DNA of 64,000 nt from Alphaproteobacteria bacterium (lineage in GTDB: Bacteria; Pseudomonadota; Alphaproteobacteria; Caulobacterales; Hyphomonadaceae): positions 62,001 through 126,000 of the forward strand of contig WGLW01000006.1 in assembly GCA_016125405.1 (NCBI GenBank), read 5' to 3'. Positions 17,545 through 26,539 of the stretch are shown here, one piece after another (position 1 is the first letter of the stretch; the number at the start of each line of letters is the position of its first letter). The translations under genes and the position numbers were made by a program. The notes under the pieces are model-generated. The model did not search any database. It was not told the origin of the DNA and saw only the letters and a list, made by a program, of their open reading frames with translations.

Positions 17545-17561
17545 ATACAATAATGCTGTAT
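17545..17561. promoter_or_regulatory. palindrome in TetR/RND intergenic region, candidate operator
   Basis: Inverted repeat ATACA-N7-TGTAT in the 307 bp region between the TetR gene and the efflux adaptor gene. On the minus strand it overlaps TATAGT, a possible -10 element for the regulator gene. Arm length and position fit a TetR operator. The remainder of 17484-17790 contains an open frame continuous with the adaptor gene from 17560, but no ribosome site supports its use. Confidence 0.45.
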
Positions 17562-17790
17562 GGAAACGCCAGAGTTTCCGAGATTGGACATGATCCTCCC
17601 CAAGACGATCCGATCCGAGGCTGAAATTGACGCTGGTCTGCCGGACATCCGCTCCGGGACCGAGCGTGCAATCCTGTCTCGCATCCTGTACGAAACCGCA
17701 GGCCGGACCGACGCCGAAAATGGCGCGCCGGCCTTGGAACAAGATCGCGTGAGCGACACATACTCCCCGAACGCGCCAGGACAGAAAAAA

Positions 17791-18951
17791 ATGAAAATGC
17801 GCACAGCAATGATGGTGGGCGTCGGCTTTGCGGCCCTTGCGCTCAACTCCTGTGGACAGAAACCCGCCCCGGCGGAGACGATTCCCGCTGCGGAAGCCGA
17901 TGCGGCCGCCCAGTCCAGCGAGGCGGGCGCTCCGCAGGCCATGCGGGTGACGCGCATTGCACAGCGCGATCTCAACGACGTGATCAGCGGCACGGGCCGG
18001 CTGGTCGTGCGCGAGGAAGCCGCGGTCGGAACCGAGCTCAGCGGCTATCGCGTCGAGAAGGTTTATGTCGACGAGGGCGACTGGGTGAAAGCCGGTCAGC
18101 CCCTGGCGAAAATGGACGATACGCTGCTCAAGGCGCAGATCGCGCAGGCCGAAGCGGCGCTGGCCCAGCAGAAGGCGAGCGCTGACTTCAACGACGCCAA
18201 CCTCAAGCGCACCGAAAACCTGGCGGCCGCCGGCGCGTCCTCGCAGCAGGCGCTGGATCAGGCGCGCATGCAGGCGGCCTCGTCCGATGCGGCGCTGCTT
18301 GCGGCCCAGGCGTCGCTCAACGAGATGAAGACCCGCGACGAGCGCATGGTGCTTCGGGCGCCGGTGACGGGCCGCATCCTGCAGCGCGCCATCCGTCCGG
18401 GCGACATTTCCAGCCCGGCGACGGCCACGCCCTATTTCCGCATCGCGCGCGATGGACTCATCGAGCTCGACGCCGAACTGACCGACGCCAACCTCTCGCA
18501 GATCAAGGAAGGCGATCCGGTGCACGTGACCCTGTCGTCCGGGCAGGTTCTCCCCGGCAAGGTGCGGTTCATTTCCCCACGCGTTGATGCGTCCACCAGT
18601 CTCGGCAAGGCGCGGATCGAGCTGCCCTACGATCCCGCCCTGCGCGCTGGCGGCTTCGCGACCGCGAAGTTCGACGGCAAGGACAAGGGCGGCCTCACCG
18701 TTCTCGCCAGCGCCGTGCGGTATGAATCCGGCGGCCCGGCGCTGATGGTCGTGGGCAAGGGCAACCAGGTGAAACAGACCCCGGTCAAGCTCGGCTCGCG
18801 TATCGGCGATTATGTCGAACTGGTCGACGGCCCGCCTGCGGGCACGATGGTCCTTGAAACAGGTTCGGCCTTCACGCTCGACGGCGACGTCATCCGGCCG
18901 ATCGAGGAAGAAGCTTCGGCTGCGGGCGCCGCGGGGTCGAAACCACAATGA
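17791..18951 (+). CDS. RND efflux periplasmic adaptor (membrane fusion protein)
   Basis: HlyD/MexA-type adaptor of 386 aa that links the inner-membrane RND pump to an outer-membrane channel. The ATG at 17791 follows CCAGGACAG and starts MKMRTAMMVGVGFAALALNS with lipobox LNSC, a lipoprotein anchor. Then come the lipoyl half-motif GYRVEKVYVDEGDWVKAGQP, an alpha-helical hairpin rich in Ala/Gln (about residues 115-175), and the second half LRAPVTGRILQRAIRPGD. The stop codon region overlaps the RND pump start by 4 bp. No TolC-like gene is present in the window, so an outer-membrane partner from elsewhere is required. Confidence 0.92.
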   Translation: MKMRTAMMVGVGFAALALNSCGQKPAPAETIPAAEADAAAQSSEAGAPQAMRVTRIAQRDLNDVISGTGRLVVREEAAVGTELSGYRVEKVYVDEGDWVKAGQPLAKMDDTLLKAQIAQAEAALAQQKASADFNDANLKRTENLAAAGASSQQALDQARMQAASSDAALLAAQASLNEMKTRDERMVLRAPVTGRILQRAIRPGDISSPATATPYFRIARDGLIELDAELTDANLSQIKEGDPVHVTLSSGQVLPGKVRFISPRVDASTSLGKARIELPYDPALRAGGFATAKFDGKDKGGLTVLASAVRYESGGPALMVVGKGNQVKQTPVKLGSRIGDYVELVDGPPAGTMVLETGSAFTLDGDVIRPIEEEASAAGAAGSKPQ

Positions 18952-21900
18952 ACCTGCGCGTTTCAAGCTGGGCGATCCGCAACCCGATCCCGGTTGTGGT
19001 CGCCTTCGCGCTGGTCAGCATTGCTGGCCTGTTCGCCTATTCGCAGCTGCCCATCAAGCAGTTTCCCAACATCTCGTTCCCGGCCGTCGTGGTCACCGTC
19101 ATCGAGGACGGCGCCGCGCCGACCGAGGTGGAAAGCCAGATCACCCGCCTGGTCGAGAATTCGGTCGCCACGCTTCCGAATATCGAGCAGCTCGCGTCGA
19201 CCGTGACGCTCGGCGTCTCGACGACGGTGATCCAGTTCGAGATCGGCACCAACCTCCAGAAGGTGAAGGACGACGTTCGCTCCAAGGTCGACCAGATCCG
19301 GCAGGACCTGCCGGCGAGCATCCAGCCGCCGCTGGTCAATGCGCTGGACTTCACAGGCGGCGTCTTGATGACCTACGCCGTCAGCGCGCCCGACATGTCC
19401 TCGACCGAACTTTCGTGGTTCATCGACGATACGATCGCGCGCGACCTCCAGGGGGTCAAAGGCGTCGGTCAGGTCACGCGGGTCGGCGGCGTCGATCGCG
19501 AAATCAACGTCACGGTCGATCCCGCCCGCATGGCGGCGCTCGGCGTCACGGCCGCGCAGGTAAACCAGGCGCTGCTCGGTTACTACCGCAACTACGGCGG
19601 CGGCCGCGCCCAGGTGGGCGGTTCGGAAACCACCGTGCGCGTTCTTGGCGAAGCCGACTCCGTCGACAAGCTGCGCAACCTCACCATTCCGTTGCTGACC
19701 GGCGGCTATGCGAAACTCTCCGACCTCGCTGAAGTGGGCGACGGCTCCGGCGAGCAGCGGGGCTTTGCGCGCCTCAATGGGCGCCCCGTCGCAGGCTTCA
19801 ACGTCGTCAAGGTGGACACGGCGAGCGAGGTCGACGTCGAAAACGGCGTCAACGCCGAAATCAAGCACCTGCTCGAGGTCCATCCGGGCCTCAAGATCAC
19901 CAAGATCTTCTCGATCACCGACGACACCCGCAAGAACTTCGAAGCGACCCAGTCCGTTCTGCTCGAAGGTATGGCGCTGGCGGCGCTAGTGGTCTTCCTC
20001 TTCCTGCGCGACTGGCGCGCGACGGTTATCGCCGCGACAGCCATGCCGCTATCGCTGATCCCGACCTTCGCCGTCGTCGGCGCGCTCGGCTTCAGCCTCA
20101 ACGTGGTGACGCTGCTCGCCTTCACGCTGGTCATCGGTATTCTCGTCGACGACGCGATCGTGGAGATCGAGAACATCCAGAAGCGGACGCTTGCGGGATA
20201 TTCTCCGTTCCGCGCGGCGATGGAGGGCGCTGACGCCATCGGCCTCGCCGTGCTGGCGACGACGGCCTCGATCGCCGTGGTTTTCCTGCCGACCTCGTTC
20301 ATGCACGGCATCCCAGGCCAGTTCTTCAAGGAATTTGGCGTCACGGTCGCCGTGGCGGTCATCTTCTCGCTGGCTGTGGCGCGCTTCGTCAGCCCCCTGA
20401 TGGCGGCCTACTTCCTGAAGCCGGCCAAGGAAATGCATGACGTCCGCAAGCTGCCGGCCTTCTACGAGAACGCGCTGAAGTGGGCGCTGCATCACCGTTT
20501 CATCGCCGCCTTCCTCGGCTTCCTCACGCTGGTGGCTGCGCTGTTCATCGCGGTTGTCGCCCTGCCGAAAGGCTTCATCCCCACGGAGGACCCGGGCTAC
20601 ATCCAGTTCCAGATCGATGCTCCCACGGGCACGACCTATGAAGCGATGAGCCGCTCGGCCGAAGAGCTGGACAAGCTGTTGCGGTCGCAGCCGGACGTGC
20701 AGGACGTTTTCATCTCGGTCGGCTCCACCGGCGCGAACGGCGATCTCACCTCGGGCTCCGCCACGTTGGTGATGACGCCCGACCACAAGATATCGACCGA
20801 AGACCTCAAACAACGCATCCGTCCGCTCCTCAGGAACATCCCGGACATCCGCGTCACCGCGCTCCTCTCCGGCGGCGGGCCGTCGGGCGCCGACGTCGAC
20901 ATCATCCTCGCCAGCGAAGATGGCGAGGCGCTCGACAAGGCGCAGATGTCGCTGCTGCAGGAAATGCGGAAAATGCCGGCGATCCGGAACCCGCGTCTCT
21001 TCCCGGCGCCTCCGGGTCCGCAGCTGATTATCCGGCCGCGCGCGGCGGAGGCCTCGCGCCTCAATGTCTCGACCGACGAGATCGCCGCCGTGGCCCGTAT
21101 CGCCACGACCGGGGATATTGAGGCCAACACGCCGAAATTCTCCGAAGGCAAGCGGCGCCTGCCGATCCGCGTCCGCTTCCCGGAATCGGTCAAGCGCGAT
21201 GTCGCCTCCCTGTCCGGCCTGCGCGTGCCGACGCGCGACGGCGGCTCCACCACGCTGGGCGCCGTCGCCGACATCTCCTTTGAGCAGGGGCCGAGCAAGA
21301 TCGAGCGCTATGAGCGCCAGCGCCGCGCCGACGTCCAGGCCGACTTCGCGCCCGGCGTCGCGTCCGGCCAGGCGACCCAGGAGGTCGACAACTCGCAGAC
21401 GATCAAGAACCTGCCGCCGAGCGTCAAACGCGCCACCATCGGCAACGAACAGGCGCAGCAGCAGATGTTCCAGGGCATCGTCGTTGCGCTCTTCGCCGGC
21501 GTTGCGCTGATCTACAGCGTGATGGTCCTGCTGTTCCGGTCGCTGTTCAAGCCGATCGCGATCCTGATGTCGCTGCCGCTGGCCTTCTCGGGCGCCTTCG
21601 TGGCGCTGCTGATCACGCACATGGAAATCTCCATGCCGGTGATGATCGGCTGCGTGCTGCTGCTGGGCGTTGCGGCGAAGAACGCGATCCTGCTCGTCGA
21701 GTTCACCATCGAGGCCGAACAGCGCGGCAAGAACGTCTACGACGCCCTGTTCGAGGCCTGTCGCGAACGGGCCCGCCCGATCGTGATGACCACGGTGGCG
21801 ATGACGGCCGGCATGTTGCCGACGGCGCTGGGCATCGGCGAAGGCGCGGGCTTCCGCCAGCCGATGGCGGTGGCCGTGATAGGCGGCCTGATTTCCTCGA

Positions 21901-22040
21901 CCGTCCTGTCGCTTGTGCTGGTGCCGGTGATCTACTCCTTCGTCGACGGCTTCGAGCGCTGGTTCAACCCGCGCGCCGCGAAGCTGGCGACGCCGCGCAC
22001 TGCGGAAGACGAGGAGCTGCTGAAGAGCGGACACGTCTAG
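18948..22040 (+). CDS. RND-family multidrug efflux transporter (HAE1 type)
   Basis: Proton-driven inner-membrane pump of 1030 aa, normal length for AcrB/MexB relatives. It begins with the usual cytoplasmic helix and TM1 (IRNPIPVVVAFALVSIAGLF), followed by the large periplasmic loop with FPAVVVTVIEDGAAPTEVE. The proton-relay aspartates are in GILVDDAIVEIENIQKR of TM4 and the matching lysine in GVAAKNAILLVEF of TM10. A second periplasmic loop precedes the C-terminal TM8-12 bundle. It is translationally coupled to the adaptor gene and probably controlled by the divergent TetR protein. Substrate range cannot be predicted. Confidence 0.95.
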   Translation: MNLRVSSWAIRNPIPVVVAFALVSIAGLFAYSQLPIKQFPNISFPAVVVTVIEDGAAPTEVESQITRLVENSVATLPNIEQLASTVTLGVSTTVIQFEIGTNLQKVKDDVRSKVDQIRQDLPASIQPPLVNALDFTGGVLMTYAVSAPDMSSTELSWFIDDTIARDLQGVKGVGQVTRVGGVDREINVTVDPARMAALGVTAAQVNQALLGYYRNYGGGRAQVGGSETTVRVLGEADSVDKLRNLTIPLLTGGYAKLSDLAEVGDGSGEQRGFARLNGRPVAGFNVVKVDTASEVDVENGVNAEIKHLLEVHPGLKITKIFSITDDTRKNFEATQSVLLEGMALAALVVFLFLRDWRATVIAATAMPLSLIPTFAVVGALGFSLNVVTLLAFTLVIGILVDDAIVEIENIQKRTLAGYSPFRAAMEGADAIGLAVLATTASIAVVFLPTSFMHGIPGQFFKEFGVTVAVAVIFSLAVARFVSPLMAAYFLKPAKEMHDVRKLPAFYENALKWALHHRFIAAFLGFLTLVAALFIAVVALPKGFIPTEDPGYIQFQIDAPTGTTYEAMSRSAEELDKLLRSQPDVQDVFISVGSTGANGDLTSGSATLVMTPDHKISTEDLKQRIRPLLRNIPDIRVTALLSGGGPSGADVDIILASEDGEALDKAQMSLLQEMRKMPAIRNPRLFPAPPGPQLIIRPRAAEASRLNVSTDEIAAVARIATTGDIEANTPKFSEGKRRLPIRVRFPESVKRDVASLSGLRVPTRDGGSTTLGAVADISFEQGPSKIERYERQRRADVQADFAPGVASGQATQEVDNSQTIKNLPPSVKRATIGNEQAQQQMFQGIVVALFAGVALIYSVMVLLFRSLFKPIAILMSLPLAFSGAFVALLITHMEISMPVMIGCVLLLGVAAKNAILLVEFTIEAEQRGKNVYDALFEACRERARPIVMTTVAMTAGMLPTALGIGEGAGFRQPMAVAVIGGLISSTVLSLVLVPVIYSFVDGFERWFNPRAAKLATPRTAEDEELLKSGHV

Positions 22041-22088
22041 CGCGTCCGTTCGCAGTATTCCCGAAGGCTGGTGTAGCGGCGAAGGCTG

Positions 22089-22481
22089 CTAGAGCGGTTC
22101 GTCCGCCATCGCTTCGCCCGCGCGCATCGCCCAGATGACGCTGATGAAGAGACCCTTCATCCGCGGCAGCAGCACGCCGCCGATCGCCACCACCAGCCCC
22201 GCCACGATCAGGAAGGGCAGGAGCGGGAAGTTTGCGTCGCGGTGGGCGAAGATGATGAAGGCCGGCGAAACCAGGTGTCCGGTGACCAGGATCGTCGCCC
22301 ATGCCGGCCCGTCGTCGGCCCGGATGTCGCCCGTGCGCAGCCCGCAGCAGGAACACGCCTCGGCCTGTTTCAGATAGCCGGCGAGAATGCGCCCCTTGCC
22401 GCATTGCGGACAGCGCAGCGCCAGGCCGCGCCGGACGGCGAGCCAGATATCGCGTTTCGCGGGGATGGCGGTCTGGGTCAT
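22089..22481 (-). CDS. DUF983 family membrane protein
   Basis: A 130-aa protein with two cysteine pairs near the N-terminus (RCPQCGKGRILAG and ACSCCGLRTGD), a zinc-ribbon-like arrangement. Two hydrophobic segments follow (ATILVTGHLVSPAFIIFAH, PLLPFLIVAGLVVAIGGVLL). This matches the DUF983 family, common in alphaproteobacteria and often found near cytochrome oxidase or other membrane genes, with no established function. It is convergent with the RND pump gene, with 48 bp between stops. The ATG at 22481 gives the standard N-terminus. Confidence 0.82.
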   Translation of the reverse strand: MTQTAIPAKRDIWLAVRRGLALRCPQCGKGRILAGYLKQAEACSCCGLRTGDIRADDGPAWATILVTGHLVSPAFIIFAHRDANFPLLPFLIVAGLVVAIGGVLLPRMKGLFISVIWAMRAGEAMADEPL

Positions 22482-22534
22482 GCGGCCAATCTGGGGTGGC
22501 GTCCCTTCGCCGTCCAGCGCGCCTTAGGTCGCAG

Positions 22535-22888
22535 CTATTCGTCGTAAAACTGCAATCCTGCGGCGCCCTCGGTCTGCCACATCACGCGCGCCCAGCGGCG
22601 AATACGAAGGGTCGGCTCGGCGACCAGCACCTGTTCCGTCAGCGTAACCTTCTTGAAGAACTCGATCCTGAGCCCGGTATCGCTGACATTCTTGACCACG
22701 ACATCCATGCGCTCGCCGCCGGTCAGCGTGATGGTCGCCTGCTTGAAGGTCAGCTGGCGCGGAGAGCGCGCGTCCTTTTTGCGGGTCTGCTGGTATTCGT
22801 CTTCTTCCAGCGCCGGGCGGGCCGCGATTTGACGCAGCCTGTTCGCCAGCGGATCGCTGGATTTGGATGAGCCAGTCTTCTTGAACAT
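22535..22888 (-). CDS. PilZ-domain protein
   Basis: A 117-aa single-domain protein. A basic, charged leader (MFKKTGSSKSSDPLANRLRQ) precedes the PilZ-like core with an Arg-rich start (RKKDARSPRQL) and the characteristic NVSDTGLRIEFF (D/NxSxxG). WARVMWQTEGAAGLQF closes the barrel. PilZ domains bind cyclic di-GMP; the first arginine motif here is spaced less classically, so binding is likely but unproven. The ATG at 22888 was preferred to an in-frame upstream start at 23041 because the extra 51 residues have no family character. It lies in the same direction as the DUF983 gene, 53 bp upstream. Confidence 0.75.
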   Translation of the reverse strand: MFKKTGSSKSSDPLANRLRQIAARPALEEDEYQQTRKKDARSPRQLTFKQATITLTGGERMDVVVKNVSDTGLRIEFFKKVTLTEQVLVAEPTLRIRRWARVMWQTEGAAGLQFYDE

Positions 22889-23049
22889 GCGCGCGCGAAA
22901 CAGGGCAGTCGTGTAAGATAGAGGCTCTGTAAACCTTAAGGAATTACTTGAAGCAATTAAGCGCGCCCGCACTCTCGGGCATGCAGCCGCCTTCGCCCCG
23001 ATTCCGGGCGGAATCCCGGCGTCACCGCCGCTGGGACACAAGATCGCAG

Positions 23050-24666
23050 TCAGCCCTGGCTCGCCCAGAACTCCCGGAACGCCTTGCGCGGGTCATCCTG
23101 CACATGGCTGTAACGGTCGAACACCATCGTCGTCCGTTTGGGCACGGTATAGGTCGCCCAGTCCGGCGTGTTGGGATTGTTGGGGTTGCCCGTGGCGGCG
23201 AACGCCACCCACGCCGAGGCCAACTGGTCGGCCACCCGCACCGAATCAAGGCTCGCATCGTTGAGGCCGCCGCGCACGTCGTGCAGGGCGGGCCCGACAT
23301 CGGACCCGTGCGGCGTTCCATACCGTCCGCCAAAGGCCGGGCTGGGCAGCGCGTAGAGATAGGTCCAGAGCGGCGCGCCGCCGGCCGCCGCCTGCGCCGC
23401 CTTGCGCTCGGACTGGATGATGGCGCTCTTGCGGAAGGTGCTGTCGGTATCCAGCCGCGCCTGCAGCACGAACGGCGTCGCCACCGGATCGTCCCGCCGG
23501 TACATGGCCGCCAGGTCGGCGCCCTTGGCCCCGGCGCGCGATTTCGCGAACGCGACGAAGCCCGCCTCGTCGAGCTGGAAGTTGGAGAGGCGATAGGCGC
23601 GCTCGTCCATCACCGTCGAAATGATCATCGGAATGTCGGCGGATATCGGCGGCGCATCCGGGTCGAACGGGTTACGCGGAATCTCCACGCCGTCGACGAT
23701 CGGCGAGAAGGTGCGCGGCGCCTCGCCCTTCGCCCGCATGTCGGCTTCCATCGTCGCCTGCGCGGCCAGGATGGTCTGGAAGGGCAGGGCCTGCAGTTTT
23801 CCGGTTTCGCCCTTTGTCAGCCCCACGGCCTTCAGCAGAGCGGCGGTCGTCGGCGCGGTGTCCTCGCGCGTTGCAAGTTTCAGCGTCGATCCGCTCATCA
23901 CGCCGGCGCGGTGGAACAGCCCCTTGGCCGACGGCATCGCCAGCAGCACGCTGGTCTTGGCGCCGCCGCCTGACTGGCCGAACACCAGCACGCGGCCGGG
24001 ATCGCCGCCGAAGTTTTCGGCATTCGCCTTGATCCATTTCAGCGCAGCGACAAGATCGAGTTGTCCGGCGACGCCGGATCCGGCGAACTTCGCGCCTTCG
24101 TCCATCAGGTTGAGATAGCCGAACGCGCCAAGCCGGTGGTTCACGGTGATGACGACGGCGTTTCCATACCGCGCCAGTTCCTCTCCATCATAGCCGATCG
24201 AGTTGCCCGATCCGCCATAATAGCCGCCGCCATGGATGTGCAGCATCACCGGGCGCTTGGCATTGCGGTCCAGCGTTGGCGTCCAGATGTTCAGCACCAG
24301 GCAGTCCTCGCCCATGCCGCCGGGCTGCACGTCGAAGAAGATCAGGCCGGTGTAATCCGCCGTCCGCGCCGCAGGCATCTGGGGCGCGAACTGGCCGTAG
24401 TCGGTTGCATCCCGCACGCCCCTGAACTTCGGCGGCGCCTGGGGCGGCATGAAACGGTTCTTGCCCGACGTGTCGGCGCCATAGCGGACGCCCTTGAAGT
24501 GATTGACGCCGCCCACCGCCGTGCCGCGATATTTTCCCTCCGTGGTTTCAACCACCGGAAAGATGTCCGCCTCGGTGATCGCGCCGGCAGACCCGACAAG
24601 GCCGAACGCTCCGCCCAGCAAAAGCGCGCCGCGCCGCGTGAGATGCCGCGTTTGCTGTCTGGCCAT
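23050..24666 (-). CDS. carboxylesterase/lipase family protein, Tat-exported
   Basis: Type-B carboxylesterase (alpha/beta hydrolase), 538 aa. The start at 24666 has a GGGAGAG ribosome site and begins MARQQTRHLTRRGALLLGG, a twin-arginine signal. The oxyanion region is PVMLHIHGGGYYGGSGNS, the nucleophile elbow FGQSGGGAKTS (GxSxG), and the catalytic His lies in GTPHGSDVGPALHD. An Asp/Glu partner is expected in the SPIVDGVEIPRNPFDP area. Compared with the typical GESAGG elbow, this one has GQSGGG. It probably hydrolyses small esters in the periplasm; the substrate is unknown. It is separated from the next gene by a long structured non-coding stretch. Confidence 0.9.
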   Translation of the reverse strand: MARQQTRHLTRRGALLLGGAFGLVGSAGAITEADIFPVVETTEGKYRGTAVGGVNHFKGVRYGADTSGKNRFMPPQAPPKFRGVRDATDYGQFAPQMPAARTADYTGLIFFDVQPGGMGEDCLVLNIWTPTLDRNAKRPVMLHIHGGGYYGGSGNSIGYDGEELARYGNAVVITVNHRLGAFGYLNLMDEGAKFAGSGVAGQLDLVAALKWIKANAENFGGDPGRVLVFGQSGGGAKTSVLLAMPSAKGLFHRAGVMSGSTLKLATREDTAPTTAALLKAVGLTKGETGKLQALPFQTILAAQATMEADMRAKGEAPRTFSPIVDGVEIPRNPFDPDAPPISADIPMIISTVMDERAYRLSNFQLDEAGFVAFAKSRAGAKGADLAAMYRRDDPVATPFVLQARLDTDSTFRKSAIIQSERKAAQAAAGGAPLWTYLYALPSPAFGGRYGTPHGSDVGPALHDVRGGLNDASLDSVRVADQLASAWVAFAATGNPNNPNTPDWATYTVPKRTTMVFDRYSHVQDDPRKAFREFWASQG

Positions 24667-24749
24667 GATCTCTCTCCCTGTTGTTGGGGCAATCTGCAGT
24701 CGCCCGTGACTGTTTTCTAGCATTCCCTGTGTTGCTGTCATCCCGCGGG

Positions 24750-24771
24750 GCCTGCCCGTTGTCCGGCAGGC
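24750..24771. repeat. short inverted repeat (REP-like)
   Basis: Perfect stem GCCTGCC-N8-GGCAGGC preceded by GTCATCCCGCGGG. The combination resembles the short dispersed intergenic repeats (GTCATCCC...) frequent in alphaproteobacterial chromosomes. It lies 84 bp upstream of the esterase start on the opposite strand. Confidence 0.4.
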
Positions 24772-24956
24772 GATCAAAAATCCTTCATCTGGAATCAGGG
24801 CCGAAGAAAAAGTCGGGCGAAGTTATCCGACACGTTCGGAGCGCCCTTAGTCTTGGGGCCATGTTGATCGTGTCGCTCATCCTGCTTTGTCTCACCGCCG
24901 CATGTCTGCGGGTTCAGCCGCGCCAACGGCTCCCAGGCAACTGTTCAGGTGGGCTA

Positions 24957-25024
24957 GAGCGGGCGAGCCCCACGCTCCGTACGGTCTGCAAAGACCCTGG
25001 GGGACAACGGGATCTCGCCCGCTC
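24957..25024. repeat. 11-bp perfect inverted repeat bounding a 68-bp element
   Basis: GAGCGGGCGAG (24957-24967) and its exact complement CTCGCCCGCTC (25014-25024) enclose 46 bp. That interior itself contains palindromes CCGTACGG (24977-24984) and GGTCT-N4-AGACC. The nested symmetry suggests a folded RNA or the core of a small mobile repeat. No second copy was noticed in this window. Confidence 0.45.
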
Positions 25025-25368
25025 CCACCATGCACCATCTCAGGGAGACAAGGGGGCGAGCCGCCAACACGAACATCGCAGCCGCTTTCCAGCGGCGCAC
25101 CGACAATTTCCCTCCTGGCACATCCGGTCGAGCCGAAGGCGGCCGGATTCGGGCCCGCAGCACCTGCTGCGCGCCCTGGCGCGGTGACAGCGCGCACCCG
25201 CTAGGAGTGGACTTCAGCCAGCATCCCCGGAGCGGGCCACGGCCGCGCTCAACGCGGACCCGCGCCTTCAGCCGAAAAGGCCTGTCGGCGGCGTTCGCCG
25301 CGTGCCATCATGTGGCGTCCGCACGCCACCTGCGCGCGATCCAATGTCAAAAATTCGAGGAGGCGAAT

Positions 25369-25713
25369 GTGAAGCAGTTTCTGGCTCTCTACATGGGGCG
25401 TCCAAACGCAGCGCCGGGCAGCGGCGCCGCCAGCCTCGATGAAAAGACCCGAAATGCAGGCATGGCGGCCTGGCAGAAATGGATGGTCGATCATCAGGCC
25501 AACATTGTCGGCATGGGCGGTCCGCTTGGCAGCACCAAGAAGACGTCCGCCGCCGGCGTTTCGGACATGCGCAATGCCGTCGTCGGTTATGTCGTCGTGA
25601 AAGCCGACTCGCACGAAGCCGCTGCGAAGATGTTCGAGGGCCATCCCCACTTCTCGATCTTCCCCGGAGATTCGGTCGAGATCATGGAGCAGCTGCCGAT
25701 CCCCGGCGCCTGA
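25369..25713 (+). CDS. YCII-like small protein
   Basis: A 114-aa protein starting at a GTG behind a near-perfect GAGGAGGCGAAT ribosome site. It begins VKQFLALYMGRPNAAP (read as Met) and ends with the YCII-like block EAAAKMFEGHPHFSIFPGDS then VEIMEQLPIP. These ferredoxin-fold proteins are about this size and are variously linked to degradation of aromatic or acidic compounds and to sigma factors; catalysis is not established here. A long open frame continues upstream to 25030 without protein character. It is convergent with the SDR gene, separated by only 6 bp. Confidence 0.78.
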   Translation: MKQFLALYMGRPNAAPGSGAASLDEKTRNAGMAAWQKWMVDHQANIVGMGGPLGSTKKTSAAGVSDMRNAVVGYVVVKADSHEAAAKMFEGHPHFSIFPGDSVEIMEQLPIPGA

Positions 25714-25719
25714 GCCGTC

Positions 25720-26538
25720 CTAACCGATATTCACCGCCATGCCGCCGTCGACGGGCAGGGCGACCCCGGTGATGAACTTCGCCTCGTCGGAACAGAGGAA
25801 CAGCGCCGCGAAAGCGGTGTCCCAGCCTGTTCCCATGTGTCCCATCGGCACGCGCGCCGCGCGATCGGCTCGCAGCTTTTCCGGGTCGACGCCGCGCGCC
25901 GCCGAGATGCCGCCAATCGCCATCGGCGTATCCATCAGTCCCGGCATGATGACGTTGCAGCGCACGCCATGCTTGGCGTTGCCAACCGCAACCACGGTGG
26001 TCAGCCGGTTCACCGCCATCTTCGAGACTTCGTAAGTCACCATGTGCGACCCCGCGATCGCCGCCAGCGACGAGATGTTGAGGATCGCGCCCGACTTCTG
26101 CTCCCGCATCACCGGCAGCACATGACGGATCGTGGCCGTCATGGACTTCAGGTTGATGTCCATGATCCGGTCCCAGGCGTCCTCCTCGATGCCGTGCGGC
26201 GGGGCATCGCCCCGGCCTGTGCCGACATTGTTGACGAGGATGTCGATGCGGCTCATCCGCGCCTTGCCCTCGGCGGCGATGGCGGCGCACTCCTTCCAGC
26301 GCGACACGTCCGCCTCAAACGCAAAGGCTTTGCCGCCTTCGCCCGTGATCATCGCGACGGTTTCCTCGGCGCTGTCCAGCCGCCGGTCGACGCACATCAC
26401 CTCGGCGCCCTCGCGCGCGAACAGGATGGCCATCGCCCGCCCGTTGCCGATCGTTTCATCGCCCTCGCCATTGGGCGTCTGGCCCGCGCCGACAATGATC
26501 GCCGTCTTGCCCTCAAGCCGTCCCCTCGCGCCCGCCAC
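25720..26538 (-). CDS. SDR-family oxidoreductase
   Basis: Short-chain dehydrogenase/reductase of 272 aa. The nucleotide-binding glycine motif is a variant, IIVGAGQTPNGEGDETIGNG, with an insertion compared with the usual TGxxxGxG. NNVGTGRG follows, and the catalytic Ser and YxxxK lie in NISSLAAIAGSH and TYEVSKMAVNRL. The C-terminus FITGVALPVDGGMAVNIG is standard. The stop codon of the upstream carboxymuconolactone decarboxylase gene lies 1 bp before this start, so the two are probably cotranscribed. Substrate unknown; the genomic setting points to a hydroxyacyl or cyclic alcohol intermediate. Confidence 0.92.
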   Translation of the reverse strand: MAGARGRLEGKTAIIVGAGQTPNGEGDETIGNGRAMAILFAREGAEVMCVDRRLDSAEETVAMITGEGGKAFAFEADVSRWKECAAIAAEGKARMSRIDILVNNVGTGRGDAPPHGIEEDAWDRIMDINLKSMTATIRHVLPVMREQKSGAILNISSLAAIAGSHMVTYEVSKMAVNRLTTVVAVGNAKHGVRCNVIMPGLMDTPMAIGGISAARGVDPEKLRADRAARVPMGHMGTGWDTAFAALFLCSDEAKFITGVALPVDGGMAVNIG

Positions 26539-26539
26539 G

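Larger units (their letters stand above)
24667..25368. other. 700 bp gene-free region with inverted repeats
   Basis: No reading frame here has protein-like composition; the open frames in 24680-25200 are Arg/Pro-rich shadows. Two inverted repeats stand out (24750-24771 and 24957-25024), and short stems such as GGTCT-GCAA-AGACC (24983-24996) lie inside the larger one. The interval ends with the strong ribosome site of the YCII gene. It could hold a structured RNA or REP-type repeats. Confidence 0.45.

Noticed and set aside
17560-17790. N-terminal extension of the RND adaptor
   Set aside because: In frame, but it would bury the lipoprotein signal peptide and crosses the operator/promoter region.
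20049-22034. 661-codon open frame on the minus strand
   Set aside because: It lies wholly antisense to the RND pump gene and has the Arg/His/Asp/Gln-rich composition of a GC-rich shadow frame.
22889-23049. Possible CtrA-like site (TTAA half-sites) upstream of the PilZ gene
   Set aside because: Only one good half-site with a degenerate partner; too weak to report as a feature.
24681-25368. Several overlapping open frames in the non-coding interval, including an upstream extension of the YCII gene
   Set aside because: Low-complexity Arg/Pro/Ala composition, no ribosome sites, and overlaps in every frame; better explained by GC-rich non-coding DNA.
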